DNA of 64,000 bases from Oncomelania hupensis (Eukaryota > Mollusca > Gastropoda > Littorinimorpha > Pomatiopsidae), in assembly GCA_036898135.1 (NCBI GenBank), contig CM072523.1, forward strand, positions 27,363,523 through 27,427,522. Reading direction: 5' to 3'. Of the stretch, positions 1 to 11,019 are shown in pieces. Made by a program: the position numbers and the translations under genes. Within the stretch, counting starts at the first letter, position 1. Every line of letters begins with the position of its first letter. Under the pieces are notes generated by a model, which was not told the DNA's origin, searched no databases, and worked only from the letters and a program-made list of their open reading frames with translations.

Positions 1-410
1 TTTTGTAAAGCTTCATCACGTTGAGGTGTCTAATTTCTGCAGTCTTTTCGTTGAATTTTGCATTTTATACAAACTGTTTTAACCATGAGCAAAGTAGCCT
101 ACTTGGCTTTACTCACAAGTTTTCTACCCTCTGTTAATAAGTTCTGTTAATTGATTGTTTGGCTGGGTCTAACTTTTCTTGGCTCGATACGATTAGCGGC
201 GCAAAATCTGAGCCAATGCCCCCAAATGTTTGCCTGCTCGCAGAAAATTAATGACCACCGTAAATGGGAGGAAATGTATAAATAATCTCTTCCTGACATT
301 TTGGGCATAAATTGTTCATTACCCGGGTGTGAGAAACCCGCAACCTTTTATAACAAACGTTAGTGCAATGTCAAAAGAGCTCGTTTAACCTATAATATTT
401 CTAAGATATG

Positions 411-690
411 TGGGTGTCGGATAGCGCAGTGGTTGGAGCACTCGCTACTGTATCGCAAGTTAAGCACCGTCCAGTGCGGTTAGCACTTGGATGGGTGACC
501 GCAAAACGTGAAGCGACAAACAACAACGCCCCCAGTTGACTCAACTATGACTGAGTACCTACTCTCTTAAGGGTGGGGAAGGTAAAGCAGCGAGGGAGAG
601 AGATGGGCTCATTACGCTGGCCCAAGATAAGTGTGATCTCCAACATCACGCTCCCCTACGGCCACAAGGCTATGGGACTACTTTTACCTT
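411..690 (+). repeat. 5S rRNA-derived SINE, copy A
   Basis: The stretch near 465-503 resembles the 3' half of 5S rRNA, including box C (TTAGCACTTGGATGGGTGAC). It is preceded by a tRNA-like A-box (GGATAGCGCAGTGGTTGG). The downstream part (GGGGAAGGTAAAGCAGCGAG, then GCTGGCCC and a C-rich end) matches three copies at 20.1-21.6 kb in the same order. This defines one SINE family with a Pol III 5S-type head. The tRNA-like A-box ahead of the 5S part is clearest in this copy. The ends are approximate. Confidence 0.7.
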
Positions 691-2280
691 TTACTTCTAA
701 GATTTACATATATAATTTGCAGGTTATGTGCGATGGAATGCCTGAATGCACAGATTAAGACTCAATGATAGGTTATGCAGAAAGAGTAATGATACTATTT
801 TTTTTAAAAGCCCCCCAAAAAATATATACATGTATATATTTATGAATAGTAATATATTTTACAAGATTTAAGGGCACACGTGTGTGGTTTTGCTCCTTAT
901 CGCCCTGAACAATATTAAATATTTTCATGTAAATCTTAGCCAACATTAGCTTGTACATCACTTATAAATGAGTAAATCAAACCAAGGCAGACACCTTCAT
1001 TCGATACAGTGCCGAACACTTGGAAAACATCGACATGAGAGAAAAAACCTGTTGCCCACAAGGAAAGAAAGAACGAACGAACGAAAGAAAGAAAGAAAGA
1101 AAGAAAGAAAGAGAAATGAAAAAAGTGTTTATGGGCTAAAGGAATTAATAACAAAATGGACAAAGCCTGTTTGTTCTGCGTAAAGCAGAAATTCGAAATT
1201 TCAAAACCATCTTTCCCCCACAAATATTTCGCCAATCCATAGAGATCTGTCATCAGTTACAGACAACACATTTGTTCCAAACAGCGTCAAAAAAACATAC
1301 AAACGACCCAACCTAAAAATGGCAGGCAATGGCAGTGTCACAGGGCAGCCTGTGATGAAACCGGGTAGAAAGTGTGGGTGGAGAGTTAATGAGTTGGGGT
1401 AGTAACTGCGCGATGTCGTATGTATGGTTATGCGTGGAAAGCGTGATTTTTGAACAGCCTAGTTCGGCCAGCCAGTTTTTGGAATCGAATGTGTTCACTG
1501 TTTGTCAGAACACGTTTTGCAGAGTGATAGAGAAGACGTACGGTCTTAGTTCTCTGAGGTATTTTGTTCTGGAAGTAAGGTTGGAACAGTTATTAACGTA
1601 AATAATAATTGGTTCTAAGGGAAAGCCTAGTTGGAAATGTTACTGTGGTAGTAGCAAGCTCGAGGAAAAGTGTGAGCAAATAACTAAGTTTGTGAGTTTG
1701 TGGTAGGTTAGTGTCGAGGTTATTGTCCACTAACGGAAACTACTACGCACTGGATACCTTACTTGGAGTACTGTGTAGGCAAGCAGTGGAAAGTGGCTAG
1801 CTACAGGTACTATTACAATCGAGCCGTTGGGTAAGTGCGATGGTGATCTTCCTTTACTGTGCTAATGACCGATGGCCTGCTGTTGGGGTGTTGAACGATA
1901 GCTGTGCGTGAGGCTGGGGGAAGGATGGTTGCACTGAGGAGAGGAAGGGTGCGACTGAAGGAGGGAGAATGAGGGAGGAGAATGGGGGTGAAGTGTGATG
2001 AAGTTAGGATGGAAGTGGTTGCTGTTGTTGAGGTTGCGGTTGCTCAAGATGGATAATGTGTTGATGATTTCATGTATTCATTGCAGCATTGTTCATTTCA
2101 TGCATTCATAATGTCATTTAGTTTTGAATTATGTGTTTGATTACAAGAGACAGTAATAGTAGTCAAGGGAAGTGAAGTGGACAGCAGTGGCGCTTCCTCA
2201 AGGTACCGGAATTAGTTAGTGTAGTAAGGGGGGAGAGTGTGAGGAGGGAGGGGGACAGAATCGGGTGGACTTGACATTAA
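691..2280. other. No gene recognised
   Basis: Both strands hold only short chance frames with no recognisable domain, no codon-like bias and no convincing exon with paired splice sites. The only structure is an impure AAAG/AACG tetranucleotide run at 1063-1113. The stretch 1860-2050 is purine-rich on the plus strand (GGGAGGAG-like) and gives a Ser/Pro/His-rich frame on minus, which I take as compositional. Confidence 0.5.
1063..1113. repeat. (GAAA)n microsatellite
   Basis: GAAA tetranucleotides interrupted by a GAAC block; plus strand purine-only apart from the interruptions. Confidence 0.9.
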
Positions 2281-2740
2281 CAATACGGCAAGCATGTTGC
2301 AGGTTCGAAAGACTTCATTCGTCGCTCGAAAGTTCGTTGTTCGAGGGTCCTCGAAGTTCGTCGAATTCATCAGCGCGACGACGACATCTGGTCGTGTGGA
2401 CCACCACCATCATCACCACCCATTCGTCCACGTCCACGTTTGTGACATCCTCATTGTTCCACAACCCCATCTTTCCCGCGTGATCGTGACGTCTGTTACG
2501 GGACCTAGCCTCGACGTTACAAGGTAGCCGACAGGAGGAGTCAGGCTGAGAGGCGTCGACGGCGGCAGGGCTGCCGCAACTACAGCGTCATCATCATCAT
2601 CATCATCATCGTCGGCGGCGGAGGGAGTGGCGACACCACTACGCCTGGATTTAACAGCGACAGTCCGGTGACAACCACAAGGAGGGGCAGATACTTCACG
2701 GAGATATCAACGGGGACACCCTACTATCAGGTCGGCTTGT
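2280..2740 (+). other. CpG-bearing GC-rich island, possible orphan exon
   Basis: This segment is clearly richer in G, C and CpG than its surroundings and contains a (CAT)n run at 2588-2610. One plus-strand frame stays open from about 2508 to 2800 without an ATG and runs through a poly-Ile stretch made by the repeat; it reads RRGRYFTEISTGTPYYQ just before a CAG/GTCGGC site near 2731. It could be a 5' untranslated exon or promoter-proximal DNA. No family is recognised, so no function is offered. Confidence 0.2.
2588..2610. repeat. (CAT)n microsatellite
   Basis: About seven uninterrupted CAT/ATC triplets within the GC-rich island. Confidence 0.85.
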
Positions 2741-3400
2741 TCTTTGTTGTCCCCCTCTTGATGCTTGACCCCCTCTGTGCTCGGACATTAGCAGTGCACA
2801 GTCGTTAGTTAGACGTGGTTGATCAGCAACCCTCGTTCATCTGACATTTCCATTTCATTGTTCATCGACCCATTGATTGTTCCATCACCATTTTTCTCGT
2901 TTCATGTGTAAATGTTGTATGTGTATGAGTGTGTGGTATGAATGAATAAATAGCTTGAAAGTTGTATATAATTGTTGTGTTATCATCACTTCACGTCTGC
3001 GGGAAACTGTCATTCTGTCTGGGTTGTCTGCGTGTGTAAGGTGTTTGTTTGTGGCGTCTGCCCGGAGAGAGTCGTGGCGGTGACAGGCAGACAGGCGAAG
3101 AAAATGTAATATTAACACTGAGGATCATTTCATGTTTTTTCACCATTAAAATTCAGTGTTAGAAAGAGATAAAGACAAATAATACAGACAAGCAGACAGA
3201 CCGGCACGTGAGTGAACATAGTTTTTCGTCTCTAAAAGTTTGTCTACCTAAATTCCAAAACAAAGAAGAACAGACAGACAGACAGATTTCAACGTGAATT
3301 CATATTGTTTTCAAAATCTATTCAAAATCTGCGCTTGAAACATACAAACAGACAAAAGAGACAGACACACAGACAGATACAGACATATATCGATAACTTT
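2741..3400. other. No gene recognised; GACA-rich stretch
   Basis: There is no supported exon. The part from about 3180 to 3390 is loosely enriched in GACAGACAG motifs, the tail signature of several invertebrate dispersed repeats, but no element boundaries can be set. Confidence 0.4.
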
Positions 3401-3780
3401 ACTACAACTCAAACCGTCAACTTTAATGTAATGAACTCAGCATAGTTCGTCGATGACGCCCCCCGCACCCACCCTGAATTTTCTCCGCTTCCACATTTTC
3501 TGCAGCCGATCCTGACACTGGTTGATAGGAATGGAGCGAGGCTTTTACTCTGCTGCCATGATAGCCCAATGAGCTGCAGTCACATTTCCATAACTTTATT
3601 ACAACCAAACATCGTTGTAATAAATTCAGGACAGGTCGTCAATAACGCCACCGCCACCCTGAATCTTGTTCTCTTCCACATCTTTCTGGAGCCGATCATG
3701 ACACTGGATGATAGGGACCGAGCGAGACTTTTTACTCTGCCGGCCTGACAGTCCAATGACGTGCAGTCCAGGCACAAGCT
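3400..3780. repeat. Diverged tandem duplication, two units of about 187 bp
   Basis: Unit 1 (about 3400-3580) and unit 2 (about 3590-3775) share a series of blocks in order: ACTTTA-TACAAC, TCGTC-ATGACGCC or TCGTC-ATAACGCC, CACCCTGAAT, TTCCACAT, CCGATC-TGACACTGG-TGATAGG, GAGCGAG, TTTTACTCTGC, CAATGA-TGCAGTC. Both are partly open on the minus strand but in non-corresponding frames, so the repeat is best treated as DNA-level rather than a coding repeat. The origin is unknown. Confidence 0.6.
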
Positions 3781-3908
3781 TCATGTGCACTAGCCCCAAA
3801 GAGCTAATCAACAAAACTATGATTTTGGTTCGGAAACCTGCATCGTTTTGCACAAAGGCATTACTTTAGAAATTTCTGGTTATAGCAGGTGTTTATAAAA
3901 TAATCATA

Positions 3909-3910
<2 letters not shown>

Positions 3911-3983
<73 letters not shown>

Positions 3984-3997
3984 CACACACACACACA
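3911..3997. repeat. (CT)n then (CA)n microsatellite
   Basis: About 35 CT dinucleotides followed directly by about eight CA units, immediately upstream of a SINE. Confidence 0.95.
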
Positions 3998-4007
3998 ATT
4001 CAATTTA

Positions 4008-4460
4008 GGGAGGCACGGTGGCCTAATGGTAGAGCTTTGGCTTGCGGATCTGAAGGTCCCGGGTTCAAGCCCAGGCCGGGGCATTGTGTTGTGTCCTTGG
4101 GAAAGACACTTTACTCCCGTTTCCTACTCCTTCGGATGAGAGTATAAACCGAGGTCTAGTCTGTATCGCATACATTCCATCATAACGGACTTTAAAGATC
4201 CTGACGTTCATGTCCTAAACGGGTGAGTGCCGGTGACGTGACAAGAACATACTCAGCATGCACCTAGGTCCTTCTCCCCCATCCCTAGCTGCCCAGGATT
4301 GTGCTCAGTTGTCTGGAGCGTTATTACGATGCCCCCAAAGGCTGCAAGTTGGCGCTTGAGATGTGAGTTAGATCCTGTATCGGCCAGCGCCTTGAGCATC
4401 TCTTAAGCTGGAAAAGCGCTATATAAGAACGATTAAATAATAATAATAAATAAATAATAA
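4008..4460 (+). repeat. Full-length tRNA-derived SINE
   Basis: The head is tRNA-like: A-box GGTGGCCTAATGGTAGAG at about 4018 and B-box GGTTCAAGCCC at about 4062. The body contains TGTGTCCTTGGGAAAGACAC, similar to the conserved central domain of widespread invertebrate SINEs, then GATGAGAGTATAAACCGAGG and AAAGATCCTGACGTTCATG. The tail is GCGCTATATAAGAACGATTA followed by AAT/AAATA repeats. A second, inverted partial copy lies at 55970-56150. Assignment to a named SINE family is not possible here. Confidence 0.8.
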
Positions 4461-6367
4461 TCTAGCATAATTTACTGAATTACTTCCCACCAATTCCCGA
4501 AAGAGGAGAGCAGAAACATTCTGGAAGAGCATATCTGTCTAAACTAAAGTTACCAACTCGCATCCTAGTGGGTATAGAACATGACAACCGTGCAAAACCT
4601 TGAGAACCGTACAAGGTCCCGTCCTTCTAGACTCTACTAAATAGATGCCACTTTGTGGCAGTCACAACCAGGAATCAGAGTTGTGTTTATAGGAAACCCT
4701 CTACAAATAAAGTTTGCTACCATATTGCCCTGTGTGTGTGGTGTGAGAGGAGGCACGAGAGAGGGAGACTTCAAAACGTATTTGTGCAAATGAGCCACAG
4801 GCCTCAGTAAAATGTACATACACATTCACACTGTCACAAGAAGCTAGTTTTCGCCTTAAAACTTCGTCCTGCTTTTGGCTTTTATAACTTAAAGTCGAGA
4901 TCTAGCAGACGACAAAAATTAGGATTGTTCTAAGTATATATGTGTAGGGTAAACTCTCACTAGATAGGCCGTGGCGTAAACCAGCTGACCTATATCCATC
5001 CACCCCCGCGCCGGCGCTAAGAATCTTGGGATTTCGCGCGCTTTAGCTGACACAGCGTTAACGTAAGGTACGTCATTCTTTGTTTAACCCGCACACCAGA
5101 AGGACGCACACGCTGAAAGATCTCTCTCAGAAGACTACGCAGGTGACGGGTGAAATCCATTCTTCGAAGTATAGCCATAGCCTGTCTGACATTGTCAAAA
5201 AGGTAAATGATCAATCTTTGGTTTCACTGCGATTTATTGATATTATTGTTGGATTATGTTTGTGAAGTCTTGCCAAGTTTTATAATTGTGAATGTTAGTA
5301 AAACTTGTTAGTAAAACTTTGCTTGACCACGTGGCTGACCCACGCGACCGGTTTCGACACCATGAGGTAGCCCCTACGAACCCACTATTGTTTCTCACAG
5401 TGATATTATTGCAGACCAGTGGCTGTACCGGAGAAAGTGTATATTATTAATTACTTCTCCCTGTGTTTGTTTTAGCCATGATGTATATGCATAGGAATCA
5501 TGTTGGAGATTCCAGTGGACCAAGGACTTAAAAATTGTTTGTCTCTTATCTGTATAAGAGGAGATGATCTCGCTGAGGGCTGTTTCTGCCAACAATGAGA
5601 CGTTCTGCACACCCTTTGCAGAAATTCGTCTTATGTTTTGCAGACGAGCAGGCCGAGGCAGGAGATAGACCACTGAGAGTCAACCCTGACATTCGGCCTG
5701 CACTTGAGCATCGAGCACTGCGCTACGATAGCTCAGTAGTTAACAAACGAGACCAGATGACAACAGCACCGCACCTCAACGATACAGCTAAGTGACACAG
5801 AAGAAGTGCACAAACACTGATCTATAAAGGACTTTGCGGTAGTCCACTCTTCCTGAAAATGAACATTAGGCAAAACCAGAACAAAGCCCAGTGATGAGAC
5901 AGTAGCAAGTATCGAGAACAGTAGCAGAATAGACCCATCAAAGAGTGAGCTACTCGAAGTGAATCTTAGACTGTTAAGTTAATCCTAGTTGTATTACATT
6001 TTGGACAATTAAGTTAATGTAGTGATTAGATGATTAGATATAAAGTAGAGGAAATAAATGTGTGATATGCACTGTAAACAAGTGGCTGGACTACCTATGT
6101 TTCATAGCCGTGCAAGAGCTTGTGTGTCAGTGAATCTATTACACTTTTCTCCATATCTCTGTAACCCTATCCGCACACAGACCGGGCCAAACATATAAAT
6201 GTATTAAGATTAGTCATAGGGCGATCTAACTAGCCGATCCCCGCAGACGAAAGACGAGTGGGTAATAGCATTCCATTGGGCAGAGCCCAGCAACAATAGA
6301 CCCACCGTCACATACACACACTCCACTCCTCCCTCATACCTAGCCCAAAACTCAAATATTCACTATG

Positions 6368-6368
<1 letters not shown>
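4461..6368. other. No gene recognised
   Basis: There are open frames up to about 90 codons on both strands but no known domain. Some splice-like sites exist: CAAAAAG/GTAAAT near 5200 and TTTTGCAG before an open plus frame at about 5641-5795 (DEQAEAGDRPLRVNPDI). They could delimit exons of an unrecognised transcript or a decayed retroelement. Evidence is too thin to call a gene. Confidence 0.35.

Positions 6369-6429
<61 letters not shown>
6369..6429. repeat. (GA)n microsatellite
   Basis: About 30 GA dinucleotides, then degenerate GACA repeats up to about 6468. Confidence 0.95.
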
Positions 6430-6435
<6 letters not shown>

Positions 6436-6984
6436 CAGAGACAGACAAACACAGAGAGACAGAGAGATCATTTGCTATGTAGAGCTTTCTGTAGTTCGAA
6501 TATATGATAAATGAAGATGCAAAAGTGAGCTGCTCGTGGGAGAGAACAGCGAGGTCGAATACATGTAAAAGACTGGCCCATTTTCCTGCATCATTCTTGT
6601 AAATGAGTCAATGAATGCACACTTAAGAGCTGTGATGGATTTAAATCTGAAACTAAAACAAATACCAGTGATGGAGATCACGTACAATCGTACGTGTTTC
6701 ACGTACTGAGTTGGGAAATCACGTAACGAAAATGTAATGAAAGGGTATAAACACGCACAATGTCAGTGCCAAAGGGGTATGAAAACGTAAAGCTAAGTTG
6801 CTGGGAGGTATCATCAGGTACAACTATTTCGGTCGTGCGTACAGCTTTCGCTCGATTTGGATCGTGTGCCTGTGCGTCCTGCGCGACCGCCTACCACCAT
6901 CTCTCCCCCTCCTATTCATTCTGTCGCTTCCGAGAAACAGCCAATCATATGCACGATAATATTCACTATTTTTTCTCGACGCTT

Positions 6985-7000
6985 TTGATTGGCTATATAA
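6985..7000 (+). promoter_or_regulatory. TATA box with adjacent inverted CCAAT box
   Basis: GATTGGCTATATAAG places an inverted CCAAT (ATTGG) directly beside TATATAA, 26 bases before an ATG at 7026. A second CCAAT (AGCCAATC) lies near 6940. The arrangement is that of a TATA promoter internal to the transposon, driving the short transposon reading frame. Confidence 0.55.
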
Positions 7001-7025
7001 GACTGACAACAACCCAACATTAAAC

Positions 7026-7148
7026 ATGGCCGACAAGCAGCGATCTGAGGGGAAGCCGAAGAAAAGGAAAAATAAAGCAGACAAAACTAATTGCTCAAAA
7101 AAAATTAAAACAAGAAAAACAAACTTTTTTGTCAGCCTTTGGCTTTGA
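7026..7148 (+). pseudogene. N-terminal fragment of a transposon-encoded basic protein
   Basis: The frame starts MADKQRSEGKPKKRKNKADK and stops after 40 codons. A different frame is open right after an 8-A run near 7096-7103 and reads KQEKQTFLSAFGFECSVREE, continuing to about 7270. A single-base slip in the A run would join the two. It is probably the lysine-rich N-terminus of a transposase whose catalytic part is deleted. No catalytic motif is visible and the superfamily is not identified. Confidence 0.4.
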
Positions 7149-7379
7149 GTGCTCGGTAAGAGAAGAAAAAGGTAAGCCGCAACCGGGCCTGGCTGAAGAA
7201 ACTCAAACTGATGAAAAGACTTTACACGCAAAGTGTTTATTACGTATGTTGGTGTACCCCCTAAAAAACTGAAAGGGGGTATGAAAACCCCCTTATGTTT
7301 GCAATGAGGGTATGAAAATCCCCACATGTTATGGTTGAGGGTATAAATACCCCTAGCTTAAAAACTGTCTCCATCACTG

Positions 7380-10317
7380 AAATACTGTAGACCGTTGGGT
7401 TTGAAATTTGTGTATGCGCGATCTAAGACTTGTTAGTCACTTTCTCAAACCCACTCTAACTTCCCACGTTCTTTTAAATTAAGGACGTTGCACAGCAGCT
7501 GTCATACGTTGGGTTGGAAATCCCTCTCCTTTATAGAGACCGGATGACAAGCTGTGTTCTGTCAGAGGAAGAAAGGAACACCTAAAGTGTAAAAAAAAAA
7601 TATCCCCAAACACCCGTATCCAATGACAAAGCAGAAACTGTTTTCACTGTGCGTGTCTGCACACAGCATGCTCTTGCATAAAATTTAAACGTTCATTCAA
7701 GTCCCCCCACAAGACTGTGTTTTTCAATCTAACACGTATGTGTCTTTTTACACATGCTGACATAAATTATGCAGGATTAAAAATTACGACAGATCTGCAG
7801 GTTTGGGAGTGTTTATAAAAGACTTGATTCAACACCACCAGAACGAGCACCTCAACGGACAACGGAAGCTTCCTCGCCCGGCAATACCAGGACGCGTTCT
7901 CTACACAACACACACACACCCAAACACACACACACACACTGCGCTATAACAAGCATGTCACAATGCATTCTATACTTTCCACGACGCTTCACATTTGTTT
8001 TCCTGCTACTTCCCCGGGGGTAGCTCATTATACGGGCATGTGCAGAACGCTCGCCCGATTCAGGTTCAAACTTTCAACAAACATACATTGTAGACAAAGG
8101 AGATGCCCAAACATAACATAAAAAGAAAGTAAAGTGTTCTGCAAACACTTCGGGTCAGCAATAACGGCGATGGAAATGCAGCGCACTGCAACAACAACAA
8201 TGAGACTAAGCGAAAGAGCCCCAAATAGAAGAAGGTGGAGGAATGAGATCAGAAGGAAGATGACGAGGTAGAGGGGGAGGAGAGAAGGAAGAGAAGATGG
8301 AGGAGGAAGAGGAAGAACACGACGAGGAGCAGAACTCGACTCTCCGCAGTAATTCAAGCAGGGAGAAAGAAGTGCGACACATTTAACAGCTTTGCTCTTG
8401 CACTTCCTCGGAAAGTGTGAGCGCGCGTCAGTAAATAATTTAGCCATTTGCCCGTAACCCATAACACTTGACAGCAGGGCTCCCAGTCGCTTTTTGATTG
8501 ACATTTCTTGTACAGTGACTACAGCCTTTTTGTCCCCTCGCATACTACACAACCCACATCCTCCTCCAATGCTGATCCACAAAACCACTCTTCCTCTGTA
8601 TGTGATTTGAGGAACGTCCTGCAGTGGTCCGGTTGGCCTAGCCGGTTAACAGGAGGGTGGGTACAGAAAGGCTCCCGTATGGGGTCTAATGTGCCCAATA
8701 TAAGAGCTATAATGCGAACCAATGAGCGCTAAACAGCCATACAACACCGACAGTCACAGACCACGGAGCCACAATGCGCAGCTTTCAATTCATACATTTT
8801 TTTTCTTCGCTTTAGCACATAACTAAATGTATGTAGAGACAGGCTAAGAAACGCCGGAAAACGGGCGCAAAGATTTACAGAATACTCTAATCAGTGGGCG
8901 AAAATGGCTGCATGTCTCGTGATTCTCAAGGAAGGCTTAGGTCTAGTTCATGTCGAAGCTGCAAGACTTTGAAGCCAAACATTTTCAATGCAAATCCACT
9001 CATTTGTATAATATGGCAGATCTAATACTACTCAGCATTACATTTGCAGCTAGAACGAAAAAAGAGAAAGAAAAAAAAGGGGTAGGGGGTGGGTGGGGGT
9101 AAACAAGGTTTGTGTGTACAAAGTGTTCTCGCACTTCCGAGCCCTTGGCCGTAAATCTAGACGGCTGCTCTGCGTGTTTGAAGGCTCCATGACAGTAATG
9201 ATGATGGCGCTAATGCCTGGAATTGTCAAATTATGACCTCAGCTACGGGAGACTGTGTCAACAGGCTGCACAATCCACGCCAGATGAATTCCAACTCCAG
9301 CTGCAGCAGTTTCAATGAGTGTGTTATTTATATGCGCAGAGACAGAGTCCATGATGGTAGCATGCAACAATATCCATAAACATGATAAAGACGCTCTAGA
9401 AATCTCTGCAGCTGCAGGACAACATGAAACTGTTGCTGAGTAGCTACTCTGGGATAAAGGTTTATTTTAACTGTACCTAAGAATATAATCATGAAGATGG
9501 AGAACAATTTACCAGATGGGCAAATTATGATGACAGCCCAAAATAATTAGGATGAAAACGACAGCTAACAAAAGACAAGAGTTAAAAAGATTTAAAAAGG
9601 TCTATCCAAAAAAAAAAATAATATTGAGGACAGTTTTGAATAACAGCATACAAAACAATCCAGAAGATTTTTAATTTTTAATAAAGGATGTGATATTTCA
9701 ATGCAATAATGACATTCCCGCACCAAAATCCACAATTATAAATTGTCTAATTTGTTTTGACGGAACAGTTTGACGGAACAAGATCGATCAGGTGATTGTC
9801 TCTAAATGCTTTCCTTCATTCTGGACAAGATGGACCACAGCTTTTGCGAGACCTGCAAAGTTTATTTTATTGGCTAGACTGCAAAAAAAAAAAAAGAAGC
9901 GTTCTAACGTCAGAAGATTTCTCATTCCCTTCCCCCACCCCCCTTTCCCAGTCCCCTATTCGCTATATGTGACGTGGGACTTTAATCTATCTACCAGAAG
10001 ATTTAGATAGGGAAGACAGAAAGCGGTAAGTAGTTGGATGGGGTGGGGGGGTGGTGGATATAAGATAAAATTGGATGTCTCCATTTAAAGCATACTGTTC
10101 CACAGCAACGAAGCGATTTACAGAATTGATCAATACAAACCAATGCTGATCAAGATTCTGAGGGATATTTTTATTCATTGTATTTTACTGTTTTAAGAAA
10201 TGTTTAAAATCTTATGTTTTAGTTTAATAGGTGTGTAATGTTTTTAGTTGTATTGCTTTTGTTAAATGCTGTAATAATGAATGTTTTTATTGTGGACATG
10301 TACTTTGACCAGGCGCT
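7380..10317. other. No gene recognised
   Basis: There is a (CA)n run at about 7905-7939. A minus-strand frame at 8028-8588 lacks an ATG at its start and is Leu/Pro-rich because it lies opposite a purine-rich GGAGGAAGAGG stretch (about 8220-8330); it has no domain and is treated as spurious. Nothing else is distinguishable. Confidence 0.4.
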
Positions 10318-10378
10318 CGAGCGTCTGTGTGTGTGTGTGTGTATGTGTGCGTGTGGGTGTGTGTTTGTGTGTGTACTG
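10318..10378. repeat. (TG)n microsatellite, imperfect
   Basis: TG dinucleotides interrupted by TATG, TGCG and TGGG. Confidence 0.9.
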
Positions 10379-10489
10379 TTAATCAATGTACATACTTCTG
10401 ATTTTTGCAGTTTTTACTAGGCATGTTTTTGTTTTACATATTTTATTTTGTTTTAATACTATTGCTTTAGTTAGTTAGTGCATTGTAAA

Positions 10490-10592
10490 GCGTGGCGAGC
10501 CTATGCTTGTTGGGGTACCACGCTATATAAGTCTAGATACCGAATTCTTCTTCTTCATCATCATCATCATCATCATCAATCATCAATCATCA

Positions 10593-10657
<65 letters not shown>

Positions 10658-10658
10658 T
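10490..10658. repeat. Compound (ATC)n(ATT)n repeat behind a SINE-like tail
   Basis: ACGCTATATAAGTCTAGATA (10520-10540) is the conserved SINE 3' end also seen at 4400. It is followed by TTC, ATC and then about 22 ATT triplets. It is probably the remnant tail of a 5'-lost SINE seeding the microsatellite. Confidence 0.65.
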
Positions 10659-11019
10659 ACAGAAAGATCTCGTTTAGAAGTGTGTTCAGAGCATTTGGAA
10701 AAGACAGAAAAATCATGCTTATGCATCAGTATGGTCAAGGAAGTTCAGAAAACATATAGCATAAAAAAAAGAGACCTTTAAAAATTAAGTAATACGAGTA
10801 GTTATTAGTACTGTCGCAGCCTAGTTGCTTTCTCTGTTAAAGGAACAGTGTAGCATACACGTGCGTGAACTGCAGGCAGTAGCAAGTCTACGAACTTGCT
10901 AGCGAGGTGCGAACAAGGCGAGGTGCCGACAGATATAGAGGGAAAGAAGATCAGATAGCAGCAGGTAAAAGGCTTTTGCAGCCTAACATAGCTTTACGTT
11001 CTCCCATTAGCGCCACGAC

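Larger units (their letters stand above)
6666..7379 (+). mobile_element. DNA transposon deletion derivative with 6-bp target duplication AAATAC
   Basis: The element starts CAGTGATGGAGA and ends with the inverse TCTCCATCACTG, a 12-bp terminal inverted repeat. It is flanked by AAATAC at 6660-6665 and 7380-7385. Inside are a CCAAT-type/TATA promoter and the start of a small basic protein (7026-7148), so this looks like an internally deleted copy of an autonomous element that kept its promoter. The 3' part has imperfect hairpin-forming units of the type GGGTATGAAAACCCC. The termini CAG...CTG resemble hAT, but the duplication is 6 bp rather than hAT's 8 bp, so the superfamily is left open. Confidence 0.7.

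Noticed and set aside
465..505. Real 5S rRNA gene
   Set aside because: Only the 3' half resembles 5S rRNA; the rest is SINE body repeated at 20-21.6 kb.
3893..4084. Minus-strand frame MPRPGLEPGTFRSASQSS
   Set aside because: It is the well-known spurious translation across a tRNA-type B-box and a CT microsatellite.
6824..7327. 167-codon minus-strand frame
   Set aside because: It lies antisense to the transposon's TATA promoter and Lys-rich gene start; its Phe/Leu/Arg-rich sequence is a shadow of those.
8028..8588. 186-codon minus-strand frame
   Set aside because: The first codon is GTG, the Leu/Pro-rich composition mirrors a purine-rich plus strand, and there is no domain or splice context.
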